A stretch of DNA of 64,000 nucleotides. It comes from Sycon ciliatum (taxonomy: Eukaryota; Porifera; Calcarea; Leucosolenida; Sycettidae). Where the stretch lies: contig NC_088655.1 of assembly GCF_964019385.1 (NCBI RefSeq), positions 13,746,731 through 13,810,730 of the forward strand, in the 5' to 3' direction. A program made the position numbers and the translations under genes. This document shows positions 1 through 9,740 of the stretch, piece by piece. The notes below the pieces were generated by a model. It saw nothing but the letters and a program-made list of their open reading frames with translations. It did no database searches and was not told the origin of the DNA. The first letter of the stretch is position 1, and each line of letters starts with the position of its first letter.

Positions 1-1194
1 GCTGATGCCCCACACGGATTCGCTGTGCTCTTCATGATTTTCAACGAGACTCATAGATTGCGCCCCACACGGATTTGATGTGCTCTTCATAATTATTTTC
101 TGGGATAATCACAGATAGCGCCCCACGCGGATTCACTGTGCTCTTCATGATTTCCAGCGAAATCCACAGATTGTGCCCCACACGGATTCACTGTCCTCTT
201 CATGTTTTTCATCGAAATTCACAGATAGCGCCCAACACGGATTCTCTGTGCTTTGTATATTCCTTTTCAGGAAATTCGGTCCGCAGATGCCCCCACACGG
301 ATTCGCCGTGCTCTTCACGATTGTCAACGAAACTCACATATTCCGCCCACACGGATTTGATGTGCTCTTCATGTTTTTCAGGGAAATTCGACCGTGCCGC
401 CCCGTATGGATTTCCTGTGCTCTGCACGTTTTTCATCATGAAATTCGGGCCACAGATTGACCCCACACGGATTTGCTGTGCTCTCTATGATTTTCAAACA
501 AATTCACAGATAACGCCTCACACGGATTCGCTATGCTCTGACTGTTCTTTTACAAGAAAATCGGGCCACAGAGTCCCCCCTCACGGATTCGCTGTGCTCT
601 TCATGATTTTCAACGAAATCCATTATGCGCCCCACACGGATTCGCTGTGCTCTCCATGATTTTCAAGAAAATTCACAAACAACGACTTACACGGATTCTC
701 TGTGCTTTGTGTGTTCCTTTTCAGGAAAATCGGTCCGCTGATGCCCCACACGGATTCGCTGTGCTCTTCATGATTTTCAACGAGACTCACAGATTGCGCC
801 CCACACGGATTTGATGTGCTCTTCATAACTATTTTCTGGGATAATCACAGATAGCGCCCCACACGGATTCACTGTGCTCTTCATGATTTCCAGCGAAATC
901 CACAGATTGCGCCCCACACGGATTCACTGTCCTCTTCATGTTTTTCATCGAAATTCACAGATAGCGCCCAACAAGTATTCTCTGTGCTTTGTATATTCCT
1001 TTTCAGGAAATTAGGTCCGCAGATGCCCCCACACGGATTCGCCGTACTCTTCATGATTTTCAACGAAATCCATTTTGCGCCCCACACGGATTCGCTGTGC
1101 TCTCCATGATTTTCAAGAAAATTCACAGACAACGCTTCACACGGATTCTCTGTGCTTTATGTGTTCCTTTTCAGGAAAATTGGCCCACACATGC
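1..1194. repeat. 57-bp minisatellite array, block 1
   Basis: The block is a tandem array of units that share a core close to CACACGGATTCGCTGTGCTC. Successive cores start at 15, 70, 128, 183, 238 and 298, so the spacing is 55-60 bp. Three subtypes alternate: one continues TCTTCATGATTTTCAACGAA, one TTCATGTTTTTCAGGGAAAT, one TTTGTATRTTCCTTTTCAGG. The array runs off the left edge of the window and stops at the LTR of the first chromovirus copy. Long open frames across it come from base composition and repeat lengths near multiples of three, not from coding constraint. Confidence 0.95.
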
Positions 1195-1353
1195 TGTAAT
1201 AGTTTTACCTTGACACTTCTTGCTTGTCTTATGGTAACACCTTGTGTTCCTACTATTCTCACTCCTGCGGTTCTCACCTTTCTTTTGCTTTATAACCTCT
1301 GGTTTGAACATCATTCGACGAATTCTCCAATCAATCAAGTCTATACTGTTACA
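1195..1353 (+). mobile_element. 5' LTR of truncated chromovirus copy 1
   Basis: This 159-bp terminal repeat is identical to those at 8677-8835 and 13629-13787. It begins TGTAATAG and ends CTGTTACA, an imperfect terminal inverted repeat with the usual TG...CA ends. A TATA-like TTTATAAC lies at 1289-1296. There is no partner LTR downstream because this copy is cut at 4546. Confidence 0.9.
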
Positions 1354-1367
1354 CTGGTAGCTTGAGG

Positions 1368-2258
1368 ATGGTTGAGATCATCGTTTGCCCTTTGACGTGC
1401 CTTGTGCTCCTGGCCGCTACTGCTCTGCTATACGCCGCTTTCCGTGAGATCCGCCGCGCTCGGGACAACGTGGCTGCTACAGTTGGACGACATCAATTAC
1501 CTGCTACATCAAGCTCAAGTCCTCCGGATCTAGCCCCGTGTCGATCGCGTTCTCTCTCCCAGACAAGCCCGAGCGTCAAACGCGTTACCAGAGAACCGAA
1601 TGTTTTCCATGGCAACCCTTCCGAGTTCAAAGAATGGGTATTTACGGTCGAGTTAGCCTTGAAGTGCTCACCTCAAGGTGACCCGGAGAGCCAAGTTAAC
1701 TTTGCGGCTAGCTACCTCGCTGGGAAAGCGCGTCTTTGGCTAATTTCTTCCCTGGAAGCAGGTGAGCAATTTTCGGATTGGCATTCTTTGAAAAGCGCCC
1801 TAGCGCGAGTGTATGGCCCGCACTATGATGGGGAAAGAGTGCGGTTGGATATGTTCTCTATCCAACAGCGTGGGTCAATTGAATCGTACGTAACGGAGTT
1901 TTCTCGGCTAAGTTTACAGGTGCCGGAACTTGACGAACTCTCCAGAGCCTTGCTATTTGTCAACGGCCTGCACGGTAACATGCGGACCTTGGTAGTGAAG
2001 GAACACCCCACTACACTGTCAGCCGCCGTTCAGTCAGCGCTAGCAGTCGCCTCAGACAGCCGATTTCAGCGCAGACCACCACTGGCGACCGCGCCGGGAT
2101 TCGCACCACCATCAGGTAGCAAAAAGCTAACAAAACTAAGCCCCGAGGAACGTGAGACATTACGAGCCCAGGGGGGCTGCTTCGCATGTCGTCGACCAGG
2201 CCATATGGCCCAGAATTGCCCGCAGCATCGAGATCACCCAAACGGTGGACGTCAGTAA
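1368..2258 (+). CDS. Gag polyprotein, chromovirus copy 1
   Basis: This gag frame of 296 codons is identical to the one at 8850-9740. It has a hydrophobic N-terminus, a retrotransposon gag (capsid-like) region around residues 75-245 and a CCHC zinc knuckle (CFACRRPGHMAQNC) near the C-terminus. The ATG at 1368 lies inside the primer-binding site and is the only usable in-frame ATG before the capsid region. The frame itself is intact, but the element downstream is truncated, so the copy is non-autonomous. The product would form retrotransposon particles in the cytoplasm. Confidence 0.85.
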   Translation: MVEIIVCPLTCLVLLAATALLYAAFREIRRARDNVAATVGRHQLPATSSSSPPDLAPCRSRSLSQTSPSVKRVTREPNVFHGNPSEFKEWVFTVELALKCSPQGDPESQVNFAASYLAGKARLWLISSLEAGEQFSDWHSLKSALARVYGPHYDGERVRLDMFSIQQRGSIESYVTEFSRLSLQVPELDELSRALLFVNGLHGNMRTLVVKEHPTTLSAAVQSALAVASDSRFQRRPPLATAPGFAPPSGSKKLTKLSPEERETLRAQGGCFACRRPGHMAQNCPQHRDHPNGGRQ

Positions 2259-3202
2259 GGCCGATGCGATTACTGACGCAGCAAGAAAAGGCATCACCTG
2301 CGTGTAGTGTGTGCTCCGTCTCTACCCGTAACCGATTCAGTAGCCTCGCTGTGGAGGATGTTGACGATGATGCTGAATGCTCCGAAGCCAATTTCAAGCG
2401 AGATGTTACACCAACTATTGAGGCCCAGGTTACCAGCGTCAATGTGGAAACGGAACATGAGCTCCTGCGTGTAGAAGGCAAAATCAACGGTCGTCGCGCG
2501 CTTATGTTAATAGATTCGGGCTCGACCCATGATTTCATTGCCGAACAGTTTGCCAGGAGAGTTAACCTGCCAACCGAAATTGGCTCGGAAAACCTGAATG
2601 TCACGCTGGCTGATGGAGCATCAAGCTCGTTTCCCATGGAGACGACCCATGAATTGAAGGTTATCGTAGGCGACTTCAGCGATAACCAAACCTTCACGGT
2701 GTTCCCCCTTCATCGCTATGACGCTATATTGGGGAAACCTTGGTTAACGCGTAACAATCCAGACATAAACTTCCGGACGAATGAAGTCAGGTTGAACTCG
2801 AATGGTTTGCCTTGTGCGTCGCCCAGTCAAAGCGAACCGACCGCTCCTGTGGAGGCGATGTTCATATCTGGTCGTCAGGCTAGGCATGCCCTTACGAGTG
2901 GAGACGAAGGTGTTCTGGCGTGGGTCAGCGTAGAAGACGGCATTGGCAAGGAACCTCCCGACAAATCCACTCAGAACGAGCACCCAGATCTCAAGGCCAT
3001 GTTCCGTGACTATGACGATCTTTTCCCGGATGATCTGCCAGCTAGACTCCCACCAGAGAGGTCTGTAGACCACGAAATCCGCCTGGAGGAAGGCTCATCA
3101 CCCCCATCGCGACCTGCCTATCGCCTGCCCAGGCCAGAAATGGAGGAATTGAAGAAACAGCTCACAGAACTCTTGAAAAAGGGTTTCGTAGAACCAAGTT
3201 AG
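2156..3202 (+). CDS. Protease and start of RT (-1 frame), copy 1
   Basis: This frame is -1 relative to gag and overlaps its last 103 bases; it is identical to the frame at 9638-10684. An aspartic protease active site LIDSGSTHDF and the downstream ILGKPWL flap/core motif are visible. It ends at an in-frame TAG (3200-3202) just before the conserved SPFGAPV start of reverse transcriptase. The first ATG is at 2186. Expression probably needs -1 frameshifting from gag. Confidence 0.8.
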   Translation, partial: DITSPGGLLRMSSTRPYGPELPAASRSPKRWTSVRPMRLLTQQEKASPACSVCSVSTRNRFSSLAVEDVDDDAECSEANFKRDVTPTIEAQVTSVNVETEHELLRVEGKINGRRALMLIDSGSTHDFIAEQFARRVNLPTEIGSENLNVTLADGASSSFPMETTHELKVIVGDFSDNQTFTVFPLHRYDAILGKPWLTRNNPDINFRTNEVRLNSNGLPCASPSQSEPTAPVEAMFISGRQARHALTSGDEGVLAWVSVEDGIGKEPPDKSTQNEHPDLKAMFRDYDDLFPDDLPARLPPERSVDHEIRLEEGSSPPSRPAYRLPRPEMEELKKQLTELLKKGFVEPS

Positions 3203-4546
3203 TCCCCCTTTGGTGCACCGGTGTTTTTTGTCAAGAAAGCTGATGGTTCGTTACGCATGGTCTGCGATTGGAGGGAGCTAAACAAGATAACTGTTAAGAA
3301 CAAGGCGTGCTTGCCCAATGTGGATGATTTATTCGATACCGTACAGGGCGCTAGGTACTTCACGAAACTAGACCTCCGATCAGGGTATAATCAGATTCGC
3401 ATTCAAGCTGAGGACGTGCCCAAAACCGCGATTAACACTCCCTTTGGGCATTACCAATTTACGGTCATGGGATTTGGTCTCACCAATGCACCGGCAACAT
3501 TTCAATCCATGATGAATACGATTCTTCAACCATATCTGAGGGAGTTCGTAGTCGTGTTCCTAGATGACATACTCATCTTCAGCAAAACGTGGTCGGAGCA
3601 TATGCAGCATGTCCGGTCGGTATTGAGCGTGCTCCGGGACAACCAGTTATTTTGCAAACGGTCAAAATGTGAATTTGGCGTGGAGAGTGTGCGGTTCCTG
3701 GGACATTGCATCGATGGACTGCACATCGCCCCTGACCCAGACAAGATTGCCGCAGTAAAGGTCTGGCCCGCTCCGACTTCCGTCACAGAGGTGAGGCAAT
3801 TTCTTGGATTTACGAATTATTTTAGGCGATTCATAGATCAATACTCATCGCTCTCTAAGAACTTAGAGGAGATAACGGGAAAACATGCACGATTCGAGTG
3901 GAACAGCTCTCGGCAACATGCCTTTGAATCGCTAAAGCATGCCTTGTTGAATGCGCCCCTATTGCGGCTGGCTGATGTGAACCGACCATTCAGAGTGGTA
4001 ACAGATGCAAGCGATTTCGCCTTGGGATGTGTTCTTCTCCAAGAACTAGAGGAAGATGCCTGGCATCCAGTGGCTTATGCTAGCCGAAAATTGTCTGCTG
4101 CGGAACAGAATTATACAGCTACAGAAAGAGAAACATTGGCCGTAGTGTTTGCGCTAAAGACCTGGCGCATCTACCTCTTTCAACACTTTGAGGTCATTAC
4201 AGACAACATGGCGGTAGTTTATCTGAAAACAAAACCAAGCATTACAAAGAGAGAGGCGCGATGGGTTGAATTCCTAGCTGACTATAACTACACAGTCCGT
4301 CACAGACCCGGCAGAGAGAACCCTGCAGATCCCCTTTCGCGTCGCCCAGATCTCCATGAGAGTAACCTCGTGGAGAATGCAGTACCACGTTTGAATGCTA
4401 TTGAGTATGCTTTAGCAATGAATGATGACGTGTCCAATACAATATCAGATGCCTACCAGAGAGACAAAGAGCTAACTCCCATCATAGAAAGATTGAAGCA
4501 TTCTCTCCGAGATAATTTGCATGATCGCTATTATTGGGACGAATCC
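3203..4546 (+). pseudogene. Truncated pol (RT and RNase H only), copy 1
   Basis: In frame with the protease after the TAG, this stretch encodes reverse transcriptase (LDLRSGYNQI, FGLTNAPATFQ and the catalytic FLDD) and RNase H (TDASDFALG, ERETLAVVFALK). The similarity ends at 4546, where minisatellite begins, so integrase, chromodomain, polypurine tract and 3' LTR are missing. The frame stays open into the satellite until 4660, giving a chimeric tail with no functional meaning. Confidence 0.9.
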
Positions 4547-5685
4547 TGTTCTCTTCGTGGTTTCCAAGGTAATTCACAGAAAGCGCCCAACACGGATTCT
4601 CTGTGCTTTGTATGTTCCTATTCAGGAAAATCCATGATTGTCAGGGAAATTCACAGATAGCGCCCCACACGAAATCGCTGTGCTCTGTCTGTCCTTTTTC
4701 AAGAAACTCGGGTCACAGAGTCCCCCACACGGATTCGCTGCGCTCTTCATGATTTCCAACGAAATCCATATTATTGCGCCCCACACGGATTCACCGTGCT
4801 CTTCAGGATTTCCAAAGTAATCAACAGGTTGTGCCCCACCCGGATTCGCTGTTCTCTTCATGGTTTTCAGGGAAATTCAAAGATAGCGCCCCACACGGAT
4901 TCTCTGTGCTTTGTATATTCCTTTTCAGGACAATCGGTCCGCAGATACCCCCACACGGATTCTCTGTGCTCTTTATGATTTTCAACGAAATTTGTATCGC
5001 CCCACACGGATTTGATATGCTCTTCATGTTTTTCAGGGAAATTCACAGATAGCGCCCCACACGAATTCGCTGTGCTCTGTATGTTCTTTGTAAGGAAAAT
5101 CGGGCCACAAATTGACCCCACACGGATTTGCTGTGCTCACCATGATTATCAAGGAAATTCACCGATAGCGCCCCACACGGATTGGCTGTGCCCTGACTGT
5201 TCATTTTCCATGATTATCAAGTAAATTCGCAGATAGCGCCCCACACGGATTCTCTGTGCATTGTATATTCCCTTGTCAGGATAATCGGTCCGCAGAGGCC
5301 CCCACACGGATTCGCTGTGCTCGTCATGATTTTCAACGAAACTCACATTCTGCGCCCCACACGGATTTGATGTGCTCATCATGTTTTTTCTGGGATAATC
5401 ACAGATAGCGCCACACACGGATTCTCTGCGCTCGGCATATTCTCTTTGTGGGAAATCAGGCCACAGATTGACCCCACACGAATTTGTTGTGACCTCCATG
5501 ACTATCAAGTAAATTCACAGATAGCGCCCCACACGGATTTTCTGTGCTTTGTATGTTCCTTTTCAGAAAAATCGGTTCACAGATGCCCCACACGGATTCG
5601 CTGTGCTCTTCATGATTTTCAAGGAAATTCACAGAATGATGACGCCCCACACGGATTCGCTGTGCTCTGCAGATTCTTTCACAGA
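4547..5685. repeat. 57-bp minisatellite array, block 2
   Basis: About 20 units of the same minisatellite as block 1. Several have a variant that ends CGGGCCACAGATTGACCCCA or CGGGTCACAGAGTCCCCCAC. The left edge is the breakpoint of chromovirus copy 1; the right edge fades into the spacer that begins CACAACTCTGTCGGGGTGCG. Confidence 0.9.
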
Positions 5686-6167
5686 TCACAACTCTGTCGG
5701 GGTGCGAACCCCACCGCCTAATTGACTGCCTTCTCCAAATCCACAAATTTACACAAAGTGGCAAGCCAGCCCTCGTCCTACATGAAAAACACGTGCATAC
5801 CCAATGCATTCACGCCATTCGATCGATTTTCTACTGTGATACCCCGCGGACACACCAGCCGTGCTCCAGATTCAGAACTTTTTCAGGCCCTCTCATAGGT
5901 AGCACAGCACTGCACACCGCATCATCTATCGACCCTTCGAAAATTCTTAGACAACTTTTCACCTGTCCAAGACATGCCACGGTCTTCATAGGAGTTGTTA
6001 GAGGCTGTCTAATTTTTCGTTTTATCTATCCCACAGAGAAACGGCAATGAAATATGCTGTGCAGCAGGTTACCGTCTCCTTTCCTTGTTTACACCATAGG
6101 GAGTTTGAGGTTTTCCTGGACTTTGACGGAAAACCGTCAGCTGCACGCCACGAAATGGATTGTTGCT
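5686..6167. repeat. Spacer duplicated at 15526-15995
   Basis: This non-satellite stretch of about 480 bp has a second, slightly diverged copy at 15526-15995, in the same orientation and also between minisatellite blocks. Differences are a few substitutions and a short indel near 5797. It contains GGGGTGCGAACCCC, which resembles a tRNA T-arm or B box with one mismatch, but no A box was found. No convincing coding region is present. Confidence 0.75.
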
Positions 6168-6597
6168 GAAATTCACTGTTCTCTGCATGTTTTATTTCAG
6201 GGGAATGGGACCACAGATTGAACCCACACGGATTCGATGTGCTGCTCTTCTTGATTTTCAACGAAATCCAGACATTCACGGTGCTCTGCATGTTCTTTTT
6301 CAGGGGAATCGGACCAAAGGTTGAACGCACACGGATTCGATGTGCTCTTCTTGCTTTTCAACGAAACCCACAGATTGCGCCCCACACGGATTCGCTGTGC
6401 TCTCCATGATTTTTCAAGAAAATTCACAGACAGCGCCTCACACGGATTCTCTGTGCTTTGTGTGTTCCTTTTCAGGAAAATCGGTCCACTGATGACCCAC
6501 ACGGATTCGCTGTGCTCTTCATGATTTTCAACGAGACACAGATTGCGCCCCACACGGATTTGATGTGCTCTTCATCATTATTTTCTGGGATAACCAC
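6168..6597. repeat. 57-bp minisatellite array, block 3
   Basis: Diverged units at the left, including a form with GATTCGATGTGCTGCTCTTC, pass into standard units at the right. The pattern of diverged units is repeated at 15996-16493, so this block belongs to the same larger duplication as the preceding spacer. Confidence 0.85.
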
Positions 6598-6862
6598 AAC
6601 TATACATGTGGCACATCCCCACCACGTGACAGATTGCTGGTGTGTGGTCATACCATAGCACATACTTTATACATGCAGTACAACCATAGCGCCCTAACAT
6701 GACTCACAGTTCTTGCCACAATCCGCACTCAGTCCGCGCACAAATACCCGCATAAGTACCCACCGTTATCATGTTGCCTGGTGATTACACGGTTGTCACG
6801 TATGAAACACTTTGAATTATAACCACAGAGCCTTTCTGTCCCGCACTATTTGCCTCTACATT
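6598..6862. other. Unclassified spacer within the minisatellite
   Basis: About 265 bp without minisatellite units and without a recognisable gene or target duplication. It begins near CTATACATGTGGCACATCCC and ends near the CTACATTATAGCGCC that precedes the next array. Confidence 0.5.
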
Positions 6863-8676
6863 ATAGCGCCGCCCACACGGATTCACTGTGCTCTTCATAA
6901 TTTCCAGCGAAATCCACAGATTCCGCCCCACACGGATTCACTGTCCTCTTCATGTTTTTCATCGAAATTCACAGATAGCGCCCAACACGGATTCTCTGTG
7001 CTTTGTATATTCCCTTTCAGGAAAATCGGTCCGCAGATGCCCCCACACGGATTCGCCGTGCTCTTCATGATTTTCAACGAAACTCACATATTGCGCCGAC
7101 CCTTGATGTGCTCTTCATGTTTTTCAGGGAAATTCGACCGTGCCGCCCCGCACGGAATTCCTGTGCTCTGTACGTTTTTCTTCAAGAAATTCAGGCCACA
7201 GATTGACCCCACACGGATTTGCTGTGCTCTCTATGATTTTCAAACAAATTCACAGATAACGCCTCACACGGATTCGCTATGCTCTGACTGTTCTTTTACA
7301 AGAAAATCGGGCCAAAGAGTCCCCCCTCACGGATTCGCTGTGCTCTTCATGATTTCCAACGAAATCCATTATGCGCCCCACACGGATTCGCTGTGCTCTC
7401 CATGATTTTCAAGAAAATTCACAAACAACGACTTACACGGATTCTCTGTGCTTTGTGTGTTCCTTTTCAGGAAAATCGGTCCGCTGATGCCCCACACGGA
7501 TTCGCTGTGCTCTTCATGATTTTCAACGAGACTCATAGATTGCGCCCCACACGGATTTGATGTGCTCTTCATAATTATTTTCTGGGATAATCACAGATAG
7601 CGCCCCACGCGGATTCACTGTGCTCTTCATGATTTCCAGCGAAATCCACAGATTGTGCCCCACACGGATTCACTGTCCTCTTCATGTTTTTCATCGAAAT
7701 TCACAGATAGCGCCCAACACGGATTCTCTGTGCTTTGTATATTCCTTTTCAGGAAATTCGGTCCGCAGATGCCCCCACACGGATTCGCCGTGCTCTTCAC
7801 GATTGTCAACGAAACTCACATATTCCGCCCACACGGATTTGATGTGCTCTTCATGTTTTTCAGGGAAATTCGACCGTGCCGCCCCGTATGGATTTCCTGT
7901 GCTCTGCACGTTTTTCATCATGAAATTCGGGCCACAGATTGACCCCACACGGATTTGCTGTGCTCTCTATGATTTTCAAACAAATTCACAGATAACGCCT
8001 CACACGGATTCGCTATGCTCTGACTGTTCTTTTACAAGAAAATCGGGCCACAGAGTCCCCCCTCACGGATTCGCTGTGCTCTTCATGATTTTCAACGAAA
8101 TCCATTATGCGCCCCACACGGATTCGCTGTGCTCTCCATGATTTTCAAGAAAATTCACAAACAACGACTTACACGGATTCTCTGTGCTTTGTGTGTTCCT
8201 TTTCAGGAAAATCGGTCCGCTGATGCCCCACACGGATTCGCTGTGCTCTTCATGATTTTCAACGAGACTCACAGATTGCGCCCCACACGGATTTGATGTG
8301 CTCTTCATAACTATTTTCTGGGATAATCACAGATAGCGCCCCACACGGATTCACTGTGCTCTTCATGATTTCCAGCGAAATCCACAGATTGCGCCCCACA
8401 CGGATTCACTGTCCTCTTCATGTTTTTCATCGAAATTCACAGATAGCGCCCAACAAGTATTCTCTGTGCTTTGTATATTCCTTTTCAGGAAATTAGGTCC
8501 GCAGATGCCCCCACACGGATTCGCCGTACTCTTCATGATTTTCAACGAAATCCATTTTGCGCCCCACACGGATTCGCTGTGCTCTCCATGATTTTCAAGA
8601 AAATTCACAGACAACGCTTCACACGGATTCTCTGTGCTTTATGTGTTCCTTTTCAGGAAAATTGGCCCACACATGC
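6863..8676. repeat. 57-bp minisatellite array with about 736-bp higher-order repeat
   Basis: A set of roughly 13 monomers recurs with small changes about 732-736 bp later: the order of subtypes at 6888-7572 is repeated from 7620-8308. The second higher-order copy is in turn identical to 138-826. This shows amplification of multi-monomer blocks on top of the 57-bp unit. The array is interrupted at 8677 by the chromovirus LTR. Confidence 0.85.
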
Positions 8677-8835
8677 TGTAATAGTTTTACCTTGACACTT
8701 CTTGCTTGTCTTATGGTAACACCTTGTGTTCCTACTATTCTCACTCCTGCGGTTCTCACCTTTCTTTTGCTTTATAACCTCTGGTTTGAACATCATTCGA
8801 CGAATTCTCCAATCAATCAAGTCTATACTGTTACA
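8677..8835 (+). mobile_element. 5' LTR, chromovirus copy 2
   Basis: A 159-bp LTR that starts TGTAATAG and ends CTGTTACA. It is identical to the 3' LTR. A TATA-like TTTATAAC lies at 8771-8778, leaving room for a short R-U5 before the end. It is unusually short for this superfamily. Confidence 0.95.
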
Positions 8836-8836
8836 C

Positions 8837-8855
8837 TGGTAGCTTGAGGATGGTT
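8837..8855 (+). promoter_or_regulatory. Primer-binding site, initiator tRNA-Met
   Basis: TGGTAGC followed by TT and then GAGGATGGTT is complementary to the 3' end of metazoan initiator tRNA-Met (…AACCATCCTCTGCTACCA), with one small bulge (TT opposite a single base). It starts one base after the LTR. The gag ATG (8850-8852) lies inside the site. The tRNA sequence is from general knowledge; the match is read from the window. Confidence 0.75.
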
Positions 8856-9740
8856 GAGATCATCGTTTGCCCTTTGACGTGCCTTGTGCTCCTGGCCGCT
8901 ACTGCTCTGCTATACGCCGCTTTCCGTGAGATCCGCCGCGCTCGGGACAACGTGGCTGCTACAGTTGGACGACATCAATTACCTGCTACATCAAGCTCAA
9001 GTCCTCCGGATCTAGCCCCGTGTCGATCGCGTTCTCTCTCCCAGACAAGCCCGAGCGTCAAACGCGTTACCAGAGAACCGAATGTTTTCCATGGCAACCC
9101 TTCCGAGTTCAAAGAATGGGTATTTACGGTCGAGTTAGCCTTGAAGTGCTCACCTCAAGGTGACCCGGAGAGCCAAGTTAACTTTGCGGCTAGCTACCTC
9201 GCTGGGAAAGCGCGTCTTTGGCTAATTTCTTCCCTGGAAGCAGGTGAGCAATTTTCGGATTGGCATTCTTTGAAAAGCGCCCTAGCGCGAGTGTATGGCC
9301 CGCACTATGATGGGGAAAGAGTGCGGTTGGATATGTTCTCTATCCAACAGCGTGGGTCAATTGAATCGTACGTAACGGAGTTTTCTCGGCTAAGTTTACA
9401 GGTGCCGGAACTTGACGAACTCTCCAGAGCCTTGCTATTTGTCAACGGCCTGCACGGTAACATGCGGACCTTGGTAGTGAAGGAACACCCCACTACACTG
9501 TCAGCCGCCGTTCAGTCAGCGCTAGCAGTCGCCTCAGACAGCCGATTTCAGCGCAGACCACCACTGGCGACCGCGCCGGGATTCGCACCACCATCAGGTA
9601 GCAAAAAGCTAACAAAACTAAGCCCCGAGGAACGTGAGACATTACGAGCCCAGGGGGGCTGCTTCGCATGTCGTCGACCAGGCCATATGGCCCAGAATTG
9701 CCCGCAGCATCGAGATCACCCAAACGGTGGACGTCAGTAA
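8850..9740 (+). CDS. Gag polyprotein, chromovirus copy 2
   Basis: Predicted 296-residue structural protein that assembles retrotransposon particles and binds element RNA. Residues 4-25 form a strongly hydrophobic segment (CLVLLAATALLYAAF) followed by basic residues, like a signal anchor, which is unusual for this family. Residues about 75-245 match the retrotransposon gag domain, with FKEWVFTVE and the W-rich region WLISSLEAGEQF. A single CCHC knuckle CFACRRPGHMAQNC lies near the C-terminus. The ATG at 8850 is preferred because a TTG six bases upstream is the only alternative. The last 103 bases overlap the protease frame. Confidence 0.9.
   Translation: MVEIIVCPLTCLVLLAATALLYAAFREIRRARDNVAATVGRHQLPATSSSSPPDLAPCRSRSLSQTSPSVKRVTREPNVFHGNPSEFKEWVFTVELALKCSPQGDPESQVNFAASYLAGKARLWLISSLEAGEQFSDWHSLKSALARVYGPHYDGERVRLDMFSIQQRGSIESYVTEFSRLSLQVPELDELSRALLFVNGLHGNMRTLVVKEHPTTLSAAVQSALAVASDSRFQRRPPLATAPGFAPPSGSKKLTKLSPEERETLRAQGGCFACRRPGHMAQNCPQHRDHPNGGRQ

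Larger units (their letters stand above)
1..4546 (+). repeat. Segmental duplication, copy 1 (partner 7483-12028)
   Basis: Every base I compared between 1-4546 and 7483-12028 is the same at a constant offset of 7,482, and all protein frames in the two segments are identical. Identity stops after GAATCC at 4541-4546: copy 1 enters minisatellite while copy 2 continues into integrase. The left limit lies outside the window. This is either a very recent tandem duplication or an assembly artefact. Confidence 0.9.

Noticed and set aside
138..659. Long open frames in the minisatellite (repeating HTDSLCS-type peptides)
   Set aside because: They exist in several frames and both strands, follow the repeat units and change frame when unit length changes. 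This is what a 55-60-bp repeat without stops gives by chance.
2011..2697. 228-codon minus-strand frame opposite the chromovirus protease (also at 9493-10179)
   Set aside because: It is the antisense shadow of the gag-protease coding sequence and has no motif of its own.
5694..5720. tRNA gene suggested by GGGGTGCGAACCCC
   Set aside because: Only a T-arm-like hairpin is present; no acceptor stem, D-arm or anticodon arm could be drawn around it.
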